Below, piece by piece: positions 53,392 through 62,259 of a stretch of 64,000 bases of DNA. The notes under the pieces are model-generated. The model had not been told where the DNA came from. It made no database searches and was given only the letters and a program-made list of their open reading frames with translations. A program made the position numbers and the translations under genes. The stretch lies in the NCBI GenBank assembly GCA_913020435.1, contig CAJVZZ010000004.1, positions 62,001-126,000 on the forward strand, written 5' to 3'. Within the stretch, counting starts at the first letter, position 1. Each line of letters starts with the position of its first letter. The stretch is from an uncultured Flavobacteriales bacterium. Lineage in GTDB: Bacteria > Bacteroidota > Bacteroidia > Flavobacteriales_G > Salibacteraceae.

Positions 53392-53639
53392 ATTTTCTAT
53401 TGATTTTGAATTAATTGTTGTTTTGCTTCCACTATTTCAGGTCCAACGGCCAACAATAGAGCCGTTTTTTCAGTAGGATTGCAATTGGCCTTTGTGCAAT
53501 CAGTTTACCTTTAAATTCAGGATGATTTTAATTACCCAAACAAAGTTTATATTAAGCTTTGCTTGATTATTTGTTGGCTTTATGATGCGAGTCAATAGTT
53601 TATGGTTCGGATTCTGACTAACAATTTGAGCTAGAAGTT

Positions 53640-53843
53640 TCAGTATTCTTTTGAATAAGTAGCTAATAAGTCGTTCAGGGAATCTAAATATTCTTCTAAA
53701 TCGTTGGTATTTATTCCTTCATGATCCTTAGTTGAATGTTGCTCGGGAATCTCGTTCAAATACTTGATCAGTTCTGGAAATTTTTTTTGAATTTTTATGG
53801 TTGTGATTGCTATCTCTTTATTGATATCATTTTGACTTTTCAT
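53640..53843 (-). CDS. Small unknown protein (67 aa)
   Basis: MKSQNDINKEIAITTIKIQK, then FPELIKYLNEIPEQ, a charged loop DHEGINTNDLEEYL and an end DSLNDLLATYSKEY. It is a soluble helical protein with no recognised domain; I have seen similar short proteins beside HPF/BON genes in Bacteroidota. Its size and location between two genes of the same strand support it as real. Confidence 0.6.
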   Translation of the reverse strand: MKSQNDINKEIAITTIKIQKKFPELIKYLNEIPEQHSTKDHEGINTNDLEEYLDSLNDLLATYSKEY

Positions 53844-53924
53844 TATCTGAGAATTTTAGGTGATAATCGCAGTCACCTTCTTTTAAAAAGATGCTTAAAA
53901 TATATTTGCTACTGAATTATCAAA

Positions 53925-54182
53925 TTATTGAAAGATTTTTAAAATCTTGTTTTGTGCTTTCTTAGCAAGCCTAACATGATTAAATGCTAAAAGAGTCCTT
54001 TGTGTTGCTCTATGGTGGTTTCCCAATTCATGTTGCTCAGCTGCTTTAAGATGGCTCCTTGCGGCAGCTTTTAAATGAGTAGCTACTTTTTTATGAAATT
54101 CAATTCCTTTTTGATTTTTTGTTTTAGGAACTATTGCTAATTCGTTTGTGCAACTTAAATTTTCCATAATACTAGAGTTCAA
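53925..54182 (-). CDS. Small helical unknown protein (85 aa)
   Basis: After a variable N-terminus (MNSSIMENLSCTNELAIVPK) come two amphipathic, alanine- and histidine-rich helices: FHKKVATHLKAAARSHLKAA, EQHELGNHHRATQRTLLAFN, ending HVRLAKKAQNKILKIF. The repeated HxKAA and HELGNH pattern suggests a metal- or nucleic-acid-binding helical hairpin, but the family is unnamed. Located ten bases after the BON gene, probably cotranscribed. Confidence 0.65.
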   Translation of the reverse strand: MNSSIMENLSCTNELAIVPKTKNQKGIEFHKKVATHLKAAARSHLKAAEQHELGNHHRATQRTLLAFNHVRLAKKAQNKILKIFQ

Positions 54183-54191
54183 ATTAGGATG

Positions 54192-54845
54192 TTAATAAAT
54201 TACTGCAAGTTCATTCTCAACTAAACCCACGCCTTTTGCTTTCCAAGCTAATCGGTCTGCTTCTTCTTTTTGATGCAGAGAGTGCACTAATCCAGTTAAT
54301 TTTACCGTGTCGCCTTTAACTTCAACTTTAACAATTTTATCATCTATGCTGCAGTGGCGAGTCAATGCACTTTCTACTTTTGACCGTTCCAAAAAATCGG
54401 TGGATTCCGCTTTTACTTTTATTACATTGGTTATTTTTTTTATTCCTGCAATATTTTTTATGCTTTCTTCGTAAGCATCTTTCCGTAATTTCCAATCCAC
54501 TTGACCGTCTAAATAGACATTGCCATTTTCTACTATTATTTTCAAATTATCATTAAGAACTTCATCGAAGTATTGATAAGCTTTCACTATGCTGTTGGCG
54601 ATTTTAGAATCGTCTTTTGCATCTATGTTACCTAAATCTACAATAATGTCTTCCGCTATAGCTTTTACGCCTCTTACTTTTTTCACGGCATCTTCGGCAC
54701 TTATTTTTTTTGAATAACTAGATACATTTCCGGATAAAGTCACAACTCCATCTTTTGCCGTTACTCCAATTTCTGCAGCGTGTAAAGTGGGTTCCCATTT
54801 AATAGCGTTTAGAACATCTTTCTGTAATTCTGAATTGTTTTTCAT
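54192..54845 (-). CDS. Triple-BON-domain protein
   Basis: A 217-aa protein made of three BON domains: about 5-70 (LQKDVLNAIKWEPTLHAAEI, GVVTLSGNVSSYSKK), about 78-145 (NSIVKAYQYFDEVL, GNVYLDGQVDWKLRKDAYE) and about 150-217 (ALTRHCSIDDKIVKVEVKGD, VKLTGLVHSLHQKEEADR). Each has the GxVxLxGxV strand. I chose ATG 54845 because the extension to 54902 is not BON-like. No signal peptide is visible, so it is probably cytoplasmic, unlike OsmY or DolP. Linked here to HPF and HflKC, it looks like a stress gene. Confidence 0.9.
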   Translation of the reverse strand: MKNNSELQKDVLNAIKWEPTLHAAEIGVTAKDGVVTLSGNVSSYSKKISAEDAVKKVRGVKAIAEDIIVDLGNIDAKDDSKIANSIVKAYQYFDEVLNDNLKIIVENGNVYLDGQVDWKLRKDAYEESIKNIAGIKKITNVIKVKAESTDFLERSKVESALTRHCSIDDKIVKVEVKGDTVKLTGLVHSLHQKEEADRLAWKAKGVGLVENELAVIY

Positions 54846-54962
54846 CTTACAAGTATTGTGCAATAAATGAATCTCTATTGCCTTACAAAGGTGCATTGTC
54901 AATTATATAATCGCTTACACAATTGTGTATTACACTTACACGATTTGGAAAGTAGAAAAACG

Positions 54963-55523
54963 CTATAAATCCTCTAAGGGAATACGTTTCTTGTTTTTTA
55001 TATTTTTAAAGAATGTAGGCGTAAGACCTGTGACTTTTTTAAATTGATTGGATAAATGAGCAACGCTGCTATAATGTAATTTGTAGGATATTTCAGTAAG
55101 ACTCAATTCATCATACATGATAAGTTCCTTTGCTTTTTCAATTTTATGAAGAATAATAAACTGTTCAATGGTAATTCCTTTTGTTCTAGAAAACAAGGTG
55201 GATAAAGTATGGTAGTCTTTGTTTAATTGATTTGTCAAGAATACTGAAAAATTCACTTTATGTATTTCCTCGGATTGTTGAATCATGGTTACAATTATGG
55301 TAACTATCTTTTCTACCAAGATTGCTTTTTTGTTTTTCATTAGTTTAAGTCCATATTTACGAAGTACTTTTTTTAGATGCTTTCTTTGCTCCTTTGTAAT
55401 GGATTCTGTTAAATGTACTTCACCTAATTCAATACTTGTGTACTGCAAATTCATTTTATTGATTTCTTCAATAACCGTCATTTTACAGCATAGGCAAACC
55501 ATATTCTGAATATAAAGTTTCAT
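54963..55523 (-). CDS. AraC-type regulator with heavy-metal-associated-like N-terminus
   Basis: A 186-aa transcription regulator. The N-terminal half MKLYIQNMVCLCCKMTVIEE is HMA-like (Cys-rich motif, helix EEINKMNLQY, ELGEVHLTESI), as in a Bacteroidota family in which a metal-binding-like fold precedes AraC. The C-terminal half (about 95-175) is an AraC helix-turn-helix: TKGITIEQFIILHKIEKAKE, LSLTEISYKLHYSSVAHLSN, QFKKVTGLTPTFFK. It is divergent from nothing on the plus strand but precedes the BON-HPF genes on the same strand and is a candidate regulator of them. Confidence 0.85.
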   Translation of the reverse strand: MKLYIQNMVCLCCKMTVIEEINKMNLQYTSIELGEVHLTESITKEQRKHLKKVLRKYGLKLMKNKKAILVEKIVTIIVTMIQQSEEIHKVNFSVFLTNQLNKDYHTLSTLFSRTKGITIEQFIILHKIEKAKELIMYDELSLTEISYKLHYSSVAHLSNQFKKVTGLTPTFFKNIKNKKRIPLEDL

Positions 55524-55802
55524 TTTTGAAAGGTATTAACTTTCATCTTCTTGTTTGCTTTCTTGTTTGCTTGCTTGTTGTTTATAGTTTAATATTTCTT
55601 AAAGGATGTTTTTTTTGCGTGTATTATAACTTTTGTTCGTGTGAACAATTCACCCAAACACAGTCCTGTTGGTCATTAGGGGTAGATTATGTTAATTATT
55701 ACACTTATTTCGGCAATAGTTTTTTGCTGGTACTTACTATACATTTGTCTAGTAAATCCAGATAGAAAAATCGTTTTGATGAAGAGTCCTATTAATTAGC
55801 TA
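55524..55802. other. Spacer upstream of the RimB-RimK remnant
   Basis: AT-rich sequence with one 79-codon plus-strand frame of odd, Cys/Tyr/Phe-rich composition that I judge to be noise. It probably holds the promoters of the AraC-type gene (minus strand) and of the dead RimB-RimK locus. Confidence 0.4.
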
Positions 55803-56573
55803 GTGAATATAATAGGTAGAATAGATAAAGCTGATTTTCCAGAATTATTCTTAGAAAACATCGCAATCAAAATTGATATGGGTGCATAAACTTCATCAAT
55901 TCACAGCCACGATATTGCTAAATTAACTGAGAAAGATGAGAAAATTCTAGAATTTGAAATTTTAGATCCAGCTCATGAGCATTACCATGTCAAAAAATTT
56001 AGAACTAAAAAGTATATGGTTAAGGTCTTGAAAAGCTCGAATGGAGAGGTCGAAAACGCTTTTTTGTAAAAATCAACATTGATGATATTGACGCTATCAT
56101 TCTGCGAATTGTTGCTTCGGTTACTTTCTATTGAATTACAGTAGTGCGTCAATTTGAAATGTTGGGTGTATTCTCTTCAGTGAAATCGCAATCCTTGGTA
56201 AACTCAAGAGACAAACTAAGAAGCCTTCAGATAATGGCAAGAGCGGTAGTAGGTTTACCAAAACAGGTTTTACTAATTACACTAAGGATGTAAATCATAT
56301 TATTGATTCAATTGGTGGTGCACCTTTGATTATTAAATTTTTGGAAGGCACCCAAGGTTTGGGCGAAGCATTCTGGGGTTTTGAAACACGTATCAAAAAT
56401 GGTAGGTTGGTTAAGAAAAGAACTGAAATCGCAAGAATATCAGATCCTTTTGGCGATTTTTAACGCAAGTATTAGCGCCGGCAGATTGTTACGTTTTTAG
56501 ATTAAATACCACTTCGATAGTGAATAAAGGCGATGCAATTTTTCATTTGAGTGTTGAAACCGAAGGAGAGTAG
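55803..56573 (+). pseudogene. Collapsed RimB-RimK-aspartoacylase locus
   Basis: Three families are readable in order. First, an ATP-dependent zinc protease (RimB/DUF785): IGRIDKADFPELFLENIAIK, IDMGA, TAA (55887-55889), TSSIHSHDIAKLTEKD, FEILDPAHEHYHVKKFRTKK. A one-base loss follows (GEVE-KRFFVKINI). Second, from about 56083 a RimK ATP-grasp: DAIILRIVASVTFY, RQFEMLGVFS, SRDKLRSLQIMARA, a frameshift, TGFTNYTKDVNHIIDSIG, GAPLIIKFLEGTQGLG. Third, the C-terminus of a succinylglutamate desuccinylase/aspartoacylase-like protein: RIKNGRLVKKRTEIARISDP, a stop, then VLAPADCYVFRLN and KGDAIFHLSVE. At least two deletions joined the pieces. It is non-functional. Confidence 0.85.
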
Positions 56574-56699
56574 ATTAGTTAACTAATGCTGTTCTCTCGC
56601 AAGATTTAACCGGACTAAAGTTTTATGTTTGAATAGACTCATGCTCTAGCAGGAATGCGGCAGCAGTATTACTGGACCAGAGCACCAGAAGTCGTTTTA

Positions 56700-57524
56700 T
56701 CAGTTTGCCCCTTGATTTCCTTGATTGAAGGTTTCGTAAAAAGCATCTGAACTCATTCCAAACCCAATTGAAGTGATCATTTGAGTTCTTACCGCTGTAC
56801 CTTCTTGCTGACCGGGAATCCAAGTCACGTCTTTCACCAATCGTATTGCCTCTTGAGTGCAACCGCCGTTCATTGCTTTTCGGACCTCTATATTACTTAT
56901 TTGACCACTTGGTTCAATAACGAAGGCAATCAGAACAGTTCCTTTTAAATTTAGTTTTTGGGCTGTTTCTGGATAGCGCATTTTTCGAGAAATGTAATGG
57001 TTGAAACTATTGTATTCCCCATCTTTAAACACGGGTATGGGTTTAGTTTTTACAGCTTTAATAAAGTAGATTTTTTCGCTTGTATCGATTGGTGTAACTG
57101 GATAATCAATGTATTGATAGCCTCTTTTATTATATAGCTTTACCCATTTTTTAAGATTAAATTCTACTATAAATTCATCTCTAAATGTCATATGTATCGG
57201 GCGGTACTCCGATTTGGTCCATTGTATTTTTTTGAATAATCGTGTAGCTTCTTTCGCCATTTCGGGAGTGGTACTCGAAACAACCTTCAAATCAGTCACA
57301 GCTCCTTTACGATTCAATTGAAACGAAAGCCGAACTTCACCGTCTAGTTCTTGTTGTACCGTTTTTATTGGATATTGAAACTCTTTAGAAACCATTAGTT
57401 GAACATCCTTGATTCCACCTACAGATTCATTGTAAGCTTTACTGTAAGGCCTGTAATAAATTTTTTGAGCGAGGCCTTGGGCTAATGTGCAAATGAATAG
57501 AATGGCAATTAACAACTTAGTCAT
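56700..57524 (-). CDS. Periplasmic double TonB_C-domain protein
   Basis: A 274-aa protein with a signal peptide (LIAILFICTLAQGLAQ) and no N-terminal TonB anchor helix or Pro-rich linker. Two TonB C-terminal-like domains are visible: about 55-130 (FQYPIKTVQQELDGEVRLSF, LNRKGAVTDLKVVSSTTPEM) and about 185-260 (MRYPETAQKLNLKGTVLIAF, VIEPSGQISNIEVRKAMNGG). Bacteroidota have many single-domain secreted versions. Because it is not anchored it cannot transmit proton-motive force as TonB does. It is divergent from the FKBP lipoproteins. Confidence 0.85.
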   Translation of the reverse strand: MTKLLIAILFICTLAQGLAQKIYYRPYSKAYNESVGGIKDVQLMVSKEFQYPIKTVQQELDGEVRLSFQLNRKGAVTDLKVVSSTTPEMAKEATRLFKKIQWTKSEYRPIHMTFRDEFIVEFNLKKWVKLYNKRGYQYIDYPVTPIDTSEKIYFIKAVKTKPIPVFKDGEYNSFNHYISRKMRYPETAQKLNLKGTVLIAFVIEPSGQISNIEVRKAMNGGCTQEAIRLVKDVTWIPGQQEGTAVRTQMITSIGFGMSSDAFYETFNQGNQGAN

Positions 57525-57595
57525 AATAAGTGATTTTTTATTTGATGGGTTAAAACTACTGCAAAGCTAACTTTGTAAAAAGTATTATAAAACTT

Positions 57596-58141
57596 ATGAT
57601 TACACGGAATTTGTATTTTTTACTTTCAGTATTCATGACTCTAGTGTTATTGAATTCTTGCAAAGGTGATAGCTCTGGAGCAACTACTTCAACGAATCAA
57701 TCAACCAAGCAACCCAATCCAACCCAGGAAGAATTGTTTAAGATGAATAAGCACTTAATGAATGAAGAGCGCAGCAGAATAAACCATTTCATTAAACGAA
57801 ATCGTTGGCCGGTTTCATCTACCGGAACTGGATTGAAATATTGGGTGTATGAAACTACGGAAGGAGATTCAATAAAAGAACGAGATATAGTGAAAGTACG
57901 CTATAATATTCTGTTGCTTACCGGTGACACCTGCTATAAACGTTGGGATCAACCGGAGCAGTTTACCGTGGATTTTGATCAAGTTGAGAGTGGGTTACAT
58001 GAGGGAATCAAATACATGAAAAAAGGAGAGAAGGCAAGGCTGATTCTTCCACCACATTTGGCACATGGACTTATTGGAGATATGAACAAAATACCAATGA
58101 ATGCCACATTAATCTATGATATTCAAGTTATTGACCAATGA
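57596..58141 (+). CDS. FKBP-type prolyl isomerase lipoprotein, GldI-like
   Basis: A 181-aa lipoprotein (TLVLLNSCKGDS, lipidated Cys about 22). The FKBP domain (about 80-180) has IVKVRYNILLLTGDTCYKRW, QFTVDFDQVESGLHEGIKYM, KKGEKARLILPPHLAHGL and NATLIYDIQVIDQ. A charged helical linker MNEERSRINHFIKRNRWPVS precedes it. The arrangement resembles GldI, a lipoprotein needed for Flavobacterium gliding; some expected active-site residues are changed, so isomerase activity is uncertain. Its stop overlaps the next gene (ATGA). Confidence 0.85.
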   Translation: MITRNLYFLLSVFMTLVLLNSCKGDSSGATTSTNQSTKQPNPTQEELFKMNKHLMNEERSRINHFIKRNRWPVSSTGTGLKYWVYETTEGDSIKERDIVKVRYNILLLTGDTCYKRWDQPEQFTVDFDQVESGLHEGIKYMKKGEKARLILPPHLAHGLIGDMNKIPMNATLIYDIQVIDQ

Positions 58142-59001
58142 AAACAAGACTTCTTATAATACTGTTTTCAATTGTTATGGTTTCCTGTGATTCCAAGTTA
58201 ATGGACGGGTTTTCAAAACTGGAAGAGGATGTGTATTTCAAAATTCACTCGCTTGGAGATGGAAATGAAAAAGCAAAATCAGGCGATAAAATCTATTCAC
58301 AGCTTGATATTTATGGGTCGTCCAGAAAGTTAATTTACAGCAATAGTCTTAAATCAGGAGCCATACATCGATTTGATGTATCAGCAACTAAAAGCATTTG
58401 GAATAAGATGTTTAGTGTTATGCACGAAGGCGATTCAGCTACGTTTTCTCTAGTTGGGGATAAGTTGAATCTTGATAAGCTTACACAAGGTAAAATCAAA
58501 GATTACCCAGGAGAAATAATGCTCTCCATAAAACTATGGAAACTGATCTCTGAGCAAGAACAAAATGCAAATAAGATGCAGGTAGTGGAAGATGATTTGG
58601 AGTTGCAAGAGCTAAGAGATTTAAACGACTACTTGGAGGAAAATGAACTAGCATCAACTCGTTTATTAGTTGATGGGATTTATTTTGAAAAAGTAAGATC
58701 GGGAAAAGGTAAAAGAGCACAATCTGGCGATGCAGTTTGGATAAATTACAAAGGCTATTTCTTGAATGGAAAAGAGTTTGATAATACTTATAAACGAGGG
58801 CAAATGCTCGATTTTCAGTTGGGAAAATCCGATCAGGTTATTCGAGGTTTCGAGATTGCATTGAGTAAGATGAATGAAGGAGATAAGGTGAAGTTGTATT
58901 TACCTTCTTCATTTGCTTTTGGTGAAACGGGCTCTTCAAATGGTCAGGTTCCGGCTTTTACTTCTGTTATTTATGAGTTGGAGCTGTATCAGATAAATTA
59001 A
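58138..59001 (+). CDS. FKBP-type prolyl isomerase lipoprotein with two FKBP-like halves
   Basis: A 287-aa lipoprotein (LIILFSIVMVSCDSK). The C-terminal FKBP domain (about 188-285) is canonical: GDAVWINYKGYFLNGKEFDN, MLDFQLGKSDQVIRGFEIAL, MNEGDKVKLYLPSSFAFGET and TSVIYELELYQ. The N-terminal half (about 40-135) repeats the same fold in weaker form (GDKIYSQLDIYGSSRKLIYS, FSVMHEGDSATFSLVGDKLN) and probably acts in substrate binding or dimerisation. It overlaps the upstream GldI-like gene by four bases, forming a two-gene operon. Confidence 0.88.
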   Translation: MKTRLLIILFSIVMVSCDSKLMDGFSKLEEDVYFKIHSLGDGNEKAKSGDKIYSQLDIYGSSRKLIYSNSLKSGAIHRFDVSATKSIWNKMFSVMHEGDSATFSLVGDKLNLDKLTQGKIKDYPGEIMLSIKLWKLISEQEQNANKMQVVEDDLELQELRDLNDYLEENELASTRLLVDGIYFEKVRSGKGKRAQSGDAVWINYKGYFLNGKEFDNTYKRGQMLDFQLGKSDQVIRGFEIALSKMNEGDKVKLYLPSSFAFGETGSSNGQVPAFTSVIYELELYQIN

Positions 59002-59094
59002 CTGGCTTGAAGCTTCTGAAAAACCCTAACGTAATTCTTTAATTGCTTTCAAATAATTGTCAAAAATTAAACAAGCCAAACCCCTTTCCTAATC

Positions 59095-59102
59095 TACTTT
59101 TG
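59095..59102 (+). promoter_or_regulatory. -7 box TACTTTTG of the frnE-like gene
   Basis: TACTTTTG lies 48 bases before the ATG at 59150 and matches TAnnTTTG; no good TTG box was found. Confidence 0.45.
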
Positions 59103-59149
59103 CAAAGAGGCGTATCGCCTTAATTTCAATCCTAATTGTCATCTTTACT

Positions 59150-59779
59150 ATGAACGCAAGAGCCCAAAAAACGAAAATAATTTACGTTGGAGACCCATTA
59201 TGCAGCTGGTGTTATGGTTTCGCTCCTGAGATTGCAAAGGTAAAAGAACATTTTGATTCGCTTCACTTTCAGGTGGTTATAGGTGGGCTTAGGCCATATA
59301 ATACAGAGACAATGGCGGATATTGGCGATTTGTTGAAAGAGCATTGGGAGGCGGTAGAAAAACGAAGTGATCAGCCATTTAACTACAGTATCATCGAAGA
59401 TAAAACATTTGTCTACGACACCGAACCACCGGCCCGAGCAGTAATAGTGATGAGAGAGCTGAATAAAGATGCCGAATTTGAGTTTTTTAAAGAAGTTCAG
59501 CACCTGTTTTACGAGCAGAACAAAAACACAAATGATGTAAAGATTTACCTTCCTTTACTGGAGAAATATGAAGTAGATCCTGAAGAATTTGAAAACACAT
59601 TTGAAAGTCAATGGGCAAAAATGGAAGTAAAAAAAGACTTTCAGTTAGCCACCCAGATGAGTGTTTCTGGTTTCCCTGCTTTATTACTAGACCATGAAGG
59701 TAAGTTCTATGTGGTTTGTAAAGGTTACGCTAAAGCGGGGCCAATTATAGGTGCTATTGAGAAGGTTATAAACGACTAG
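59150..59779 (+). CDS. DsbA family protein, FrnE-like
   Basis: A 209-aa thioredoxin-fold protein with redox motif CSWC (residues 18-21, GDPLCSWCYGF), an inserted helical domain (about 55-150; TEPPARAVIVMRELNKD) and the cis-proline loop SGFPALLLD (about 172-180). There is no signal peptide, so it is probably cytoplasmic, like FrnE-type oxidoreductases. Promoter-like TACTTTTG precedes it at 59095. It sits between the FKBP pair and the TonB receptor operon. Confidence 0.9.
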   Translation: MNARAQKTKIIYVGDPLCSWCYGFAPEIAKVKEHFDSLHFQVVIGGLRPYNTETMADIGDLLKEHWEAVEKRSDQPFNYSIIEDKTFVYDTEPPARAVIVMRELNKDAEFEFFKEVQHLFYEQNKNTNDVKIYLPLLEKYEVDPEEFENTFESQWAKMEVKKDFQLATQMSVSGFPALLLDHEGKFYVVCKGYAKAGPIIGAIEKVIND

Positions 59780-59887
59780 ATATTATCATTTGGCAATTCA
59801 ATCATTGAATTGTGCAGTCCAGTTAATTTCTTTCGTTCAAGTAATTAGAAAGAGCAAATATTTGCCTCGAATTCTAATGTAACTTAA

Positions 59888-62248
59888 ATGTCACTAAAAA
59901 AAATACTCCTCCAATTTCTAGCAATTGTCTCGATTACTTCGCTTGAAGCCCAAATTTCAACATCTACTATCACAGGAACCGTTGTCGATCAGCAATCTGG
60001 CTATACTATTCCGGGAGCAACTGTACTTCTTAAAAGTTCTAAGAAATTAACGGGAACTACTACGGACATTGATGGGAAATTTAAATTGGAAAACATTCCA
60101 GTTGGAAGGCATATTGTTCAAATCAATTTTCTGGGATATGAAGTTACAACATTATCAAACCTTCTTGTTAGTTCTGCGAAAGAGCTTAATCTAAATGTCC
60201 AATTGATTGAGAGTATAGAAGTTTTGAGTGAAGTGGTTATAACGGCTAGCGCCAATAAAATAGGAACAATTAATGAAATGTCCACAGTAAGTGCTCGTCA
60301 ATTCACAGTTGAGGAAGCTCAACGCTACAGTGGTGCTTTGCAAGATCCGGCAAGAATGGCTACGAATTTCGCGGGCGTGAGTGGAGCAAATGATTCAAGA
60401 AACGATATAATAATAAGAGGGAATTCGCCGATTGGTGTTCTGTGGCGTATGGAAGGAATCGACATTCCAAGTCCAAATCACTTTGCGTCTACAGGAACAA
60501 CTGGTGGTCCTGTGAGTATGTTAAATCTGAATAATTTATCAAACTCTGATTTTATGACGGGAGCCTGGACCGCGCAATATGGGAATGCCTTGAGTGGCGT
60601 TTTTGATTTGAACCTAAGAGAAGGAAGTACTCAAGATTATCAATTTTTGGGTCAAGTTGGTTTTAATGGATTTGAATTAGGTGCTGAAGGTCCAATGGGG
60701 AAGAATAAAAAGGCTTCTTTTCTATTGAATTATCGCTACAGTACCTTAGGATTATTTAGTGGGCTAGGAATAAATCTAGGAACTGGTGCTGCAATTCCTC
60801 AATATCAAGACTTAACATTCAAATTGAGTTTGCCTACAGAAAAAATAGGAAAATTCACAATTTTCGGACTTGGAGGAACTTCAGGCATTGAGTTTAAAGG
60901 AGTAGATTCAGATTCATTAGACTTATTCTCGAATGCCTTTTCCGATTCAAAGTATACAACTACGACAGGAATAATTGGCGCTTCACATGCTTATTTCATC
61001 AATAAAACAACACTATCAAAGTTAGTAATAGCATCATCTGCAACTAGAGATCAAGGCATCGTGGATAGTTTAACTCCAACTTATACAGATGCTATTAGAG
61101 TTTATGGGTATAACTATGGTCAAGACAAATACTCTATAAACTATAAAATTAACAAGAAGTTCAATGCGAAAAACACGGCTGTAGTGGGCGCGATTTATGA
61201 TCATTACGTAATTGATATGGTGGATTCTGTCCGAATGCCTTTTGGGTTTATTAATCTCACAGATGTAAAAGGTGAGCTTGACCTTATTCAAGGATACGCT
61301 CAATGGCAACATAAATTCAATTCTAAATTGACATTGAATTCGGGCCTACATGCTCAGTTTTTAATTCAGAATGAATCGAATTCAGTGGAGCCTAGATTAG
61401 GAGTTAAGTTTCAACCAATAAAACGCCACAGTATTACTGCTGGTGTTGGTTTACATTCGCAAATGCAGCCTATACCGGTTTACTTTATGCGTGATCCAAA
61501 CGGGATCATTCCGGGTGAGACGAATAGAGAATTAGATTTTACGAAAAGCTGGCATTATGTATTAGGACATGAGTATCTCTTGACGAAGAATATGAGGCTG
61601 AAAACAGAGCTTTATTATCAATACTTGTATGATGTTCCAATTGATAACTTTTCTAGCCCATTCAGTATGTTGAATGAAGGATCGGATTTTGGATTTTCGA
61701 ATCGAATCAACCTTAGTAATAGAGGTGAAGCCCGGAATTATGGAGTAGAGGTGACCTTAGAAAAGTTCTTTAGCAAGGGCTATTATTTCTTGACAACGAC
61801 TTCGGTATTTGATTCTAAATATACAGGAAGTGATGGTGTTGAGAGAAACACTGCATTCAATTCGAATTATGTAATGAACGCTTTAGGAGGTAAAGAATTT
61901 AAGTTGGGGGATAATGGCTTGTCGTTATCCTTAGATTCAAAAGTAAATATAGCAGGTGGTAGAAGATATACACCAATCGACCTAGAGGAAAGTAGAAAAA
62001 GAGGTGAAGAGTATCGCAATCCGACTCTGGCATTTTCTGAACAGTTTGATCCTTATTTCCGTTTGGATTTTAAAATTACATTGCGACAAAATAACGAGAA
62101 GTTTTCTCAGCAATTTTCAGTTGATTTGCAGAATGTTACAGCTAATAAAAACATATTTGCATATGGATATAACAATCGATCTGGAAATGTTGGAACAACC
62201 TATCAGCGCGGCTTTTTTCCAGATGTACTTTATAGAATATATTTCTAA
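59888..62248 (+). CDS. TonB-dependent receptor with carboxypeptidase-like N-domain
   Basis: A 786-aa outer-membrane receptor. Signal peptide (FLAIVSITSLEAQ) is followed by a carboxypeptidase-regulatory-like domain (about 25-115: STITGTVVDQQSGYTIPGAT, LTGTTTDIDGKFKLENIPVG, INFLGYEVTT). Then come the plug (about 120-240: NEMSTVSARQFTVEEAQRYS, GNSPIGVLWRMEGIDIPSPN) and a barrel with outward aromatic strands ending DVLYRIYF. No SusD-like partner follows; instead a LytS-type kinase and LytTR regulator come after it. Substrate unknown. Confidence 0.92.
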   Translation: MSLKKILLQFLAIVSITSLEAQISTSTITGTVVDQQSGYTIPGATVLLKSSKKLTGTTTDIDGKFKLENIPVGRHIVQINFLGYEVTTLSNLLVSSAKELNLNVQLIESIEVLSEVVITASANKIGTINEMSTVSARQFTVEEAQRYSGALQDPARMATNFAGVSGANDSRNDIIIRGNSPIGVLWRMEGIDIPSPNHFASTGTTGGPVSMLNLNNLSNSDFMTGAWTAQYGNALSGVFDLNLREGSTQDYQFLGQVGFNGFELGAEGPMGKNKKASFLLNYRYSTLGLFSGLGINLGTGAAIPQYQDLTFKLSLPTEKIGKFTIFGLGGTSGIEFKGVDSDSLDLFSNAFSDSKYTTTTGIIGASHAYFINKTTLSKLVIASSATRDQGIVDSLTPTYTDAIRVYGYNYGQDKYSINYKINKKFNAKNTAVVGAIYDHYVIDMVDSVRMPFGFINLTDVKGELDLIQGYAQWQHKFNSKLTLNSGLHAQFLIQNESNSVEPRLGVKFQPIKRHSITAGVGLHSQMQPIPVYFMRDPNGIIPGETNRELDFTKSWHYVLGHEYLLTKNMRLKTELYYQYLYDVPIDNFSSPFSMLNEGSDFGFSNRINLSNRGEARNYGVEVTLEKFFSKGYYFLTTTSVFDSKYTGSDGVERNTAFNSNYVMNALGGKEFKLGDNGLSLSLDSKVNIAGGRRYTPIDLEESRKRGEEYRNPTLAFSEQFDPYFRLDFKITLRQNNEKFSQQFSVDLQNVTANKNIFAYGYNNRSGNVGTTYQRGFFPDVLYRIYF

Positions 62249-62259
62249 GTAATCCTAGA

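Noticed and set aside
55526-55765. 79-codon plus-strand frame
   Set aside because: Composition is unlike a protein (Cys, Phe, Tyr runs), with no domain and no support from context.
56623-56862. 79-codon minus-strand frame
   Set aside because: Shifted frame of the 3' end of the TonB_C gene and its downstream spacer.
59793-59814. Small palindrome GCAATTCAATCATTGAATTG after the frnE-like gene
   Set aside because: Arms of only about eight A/T-rich pairs without a T tail; likely to occur by chance in this AT-rich DNA.
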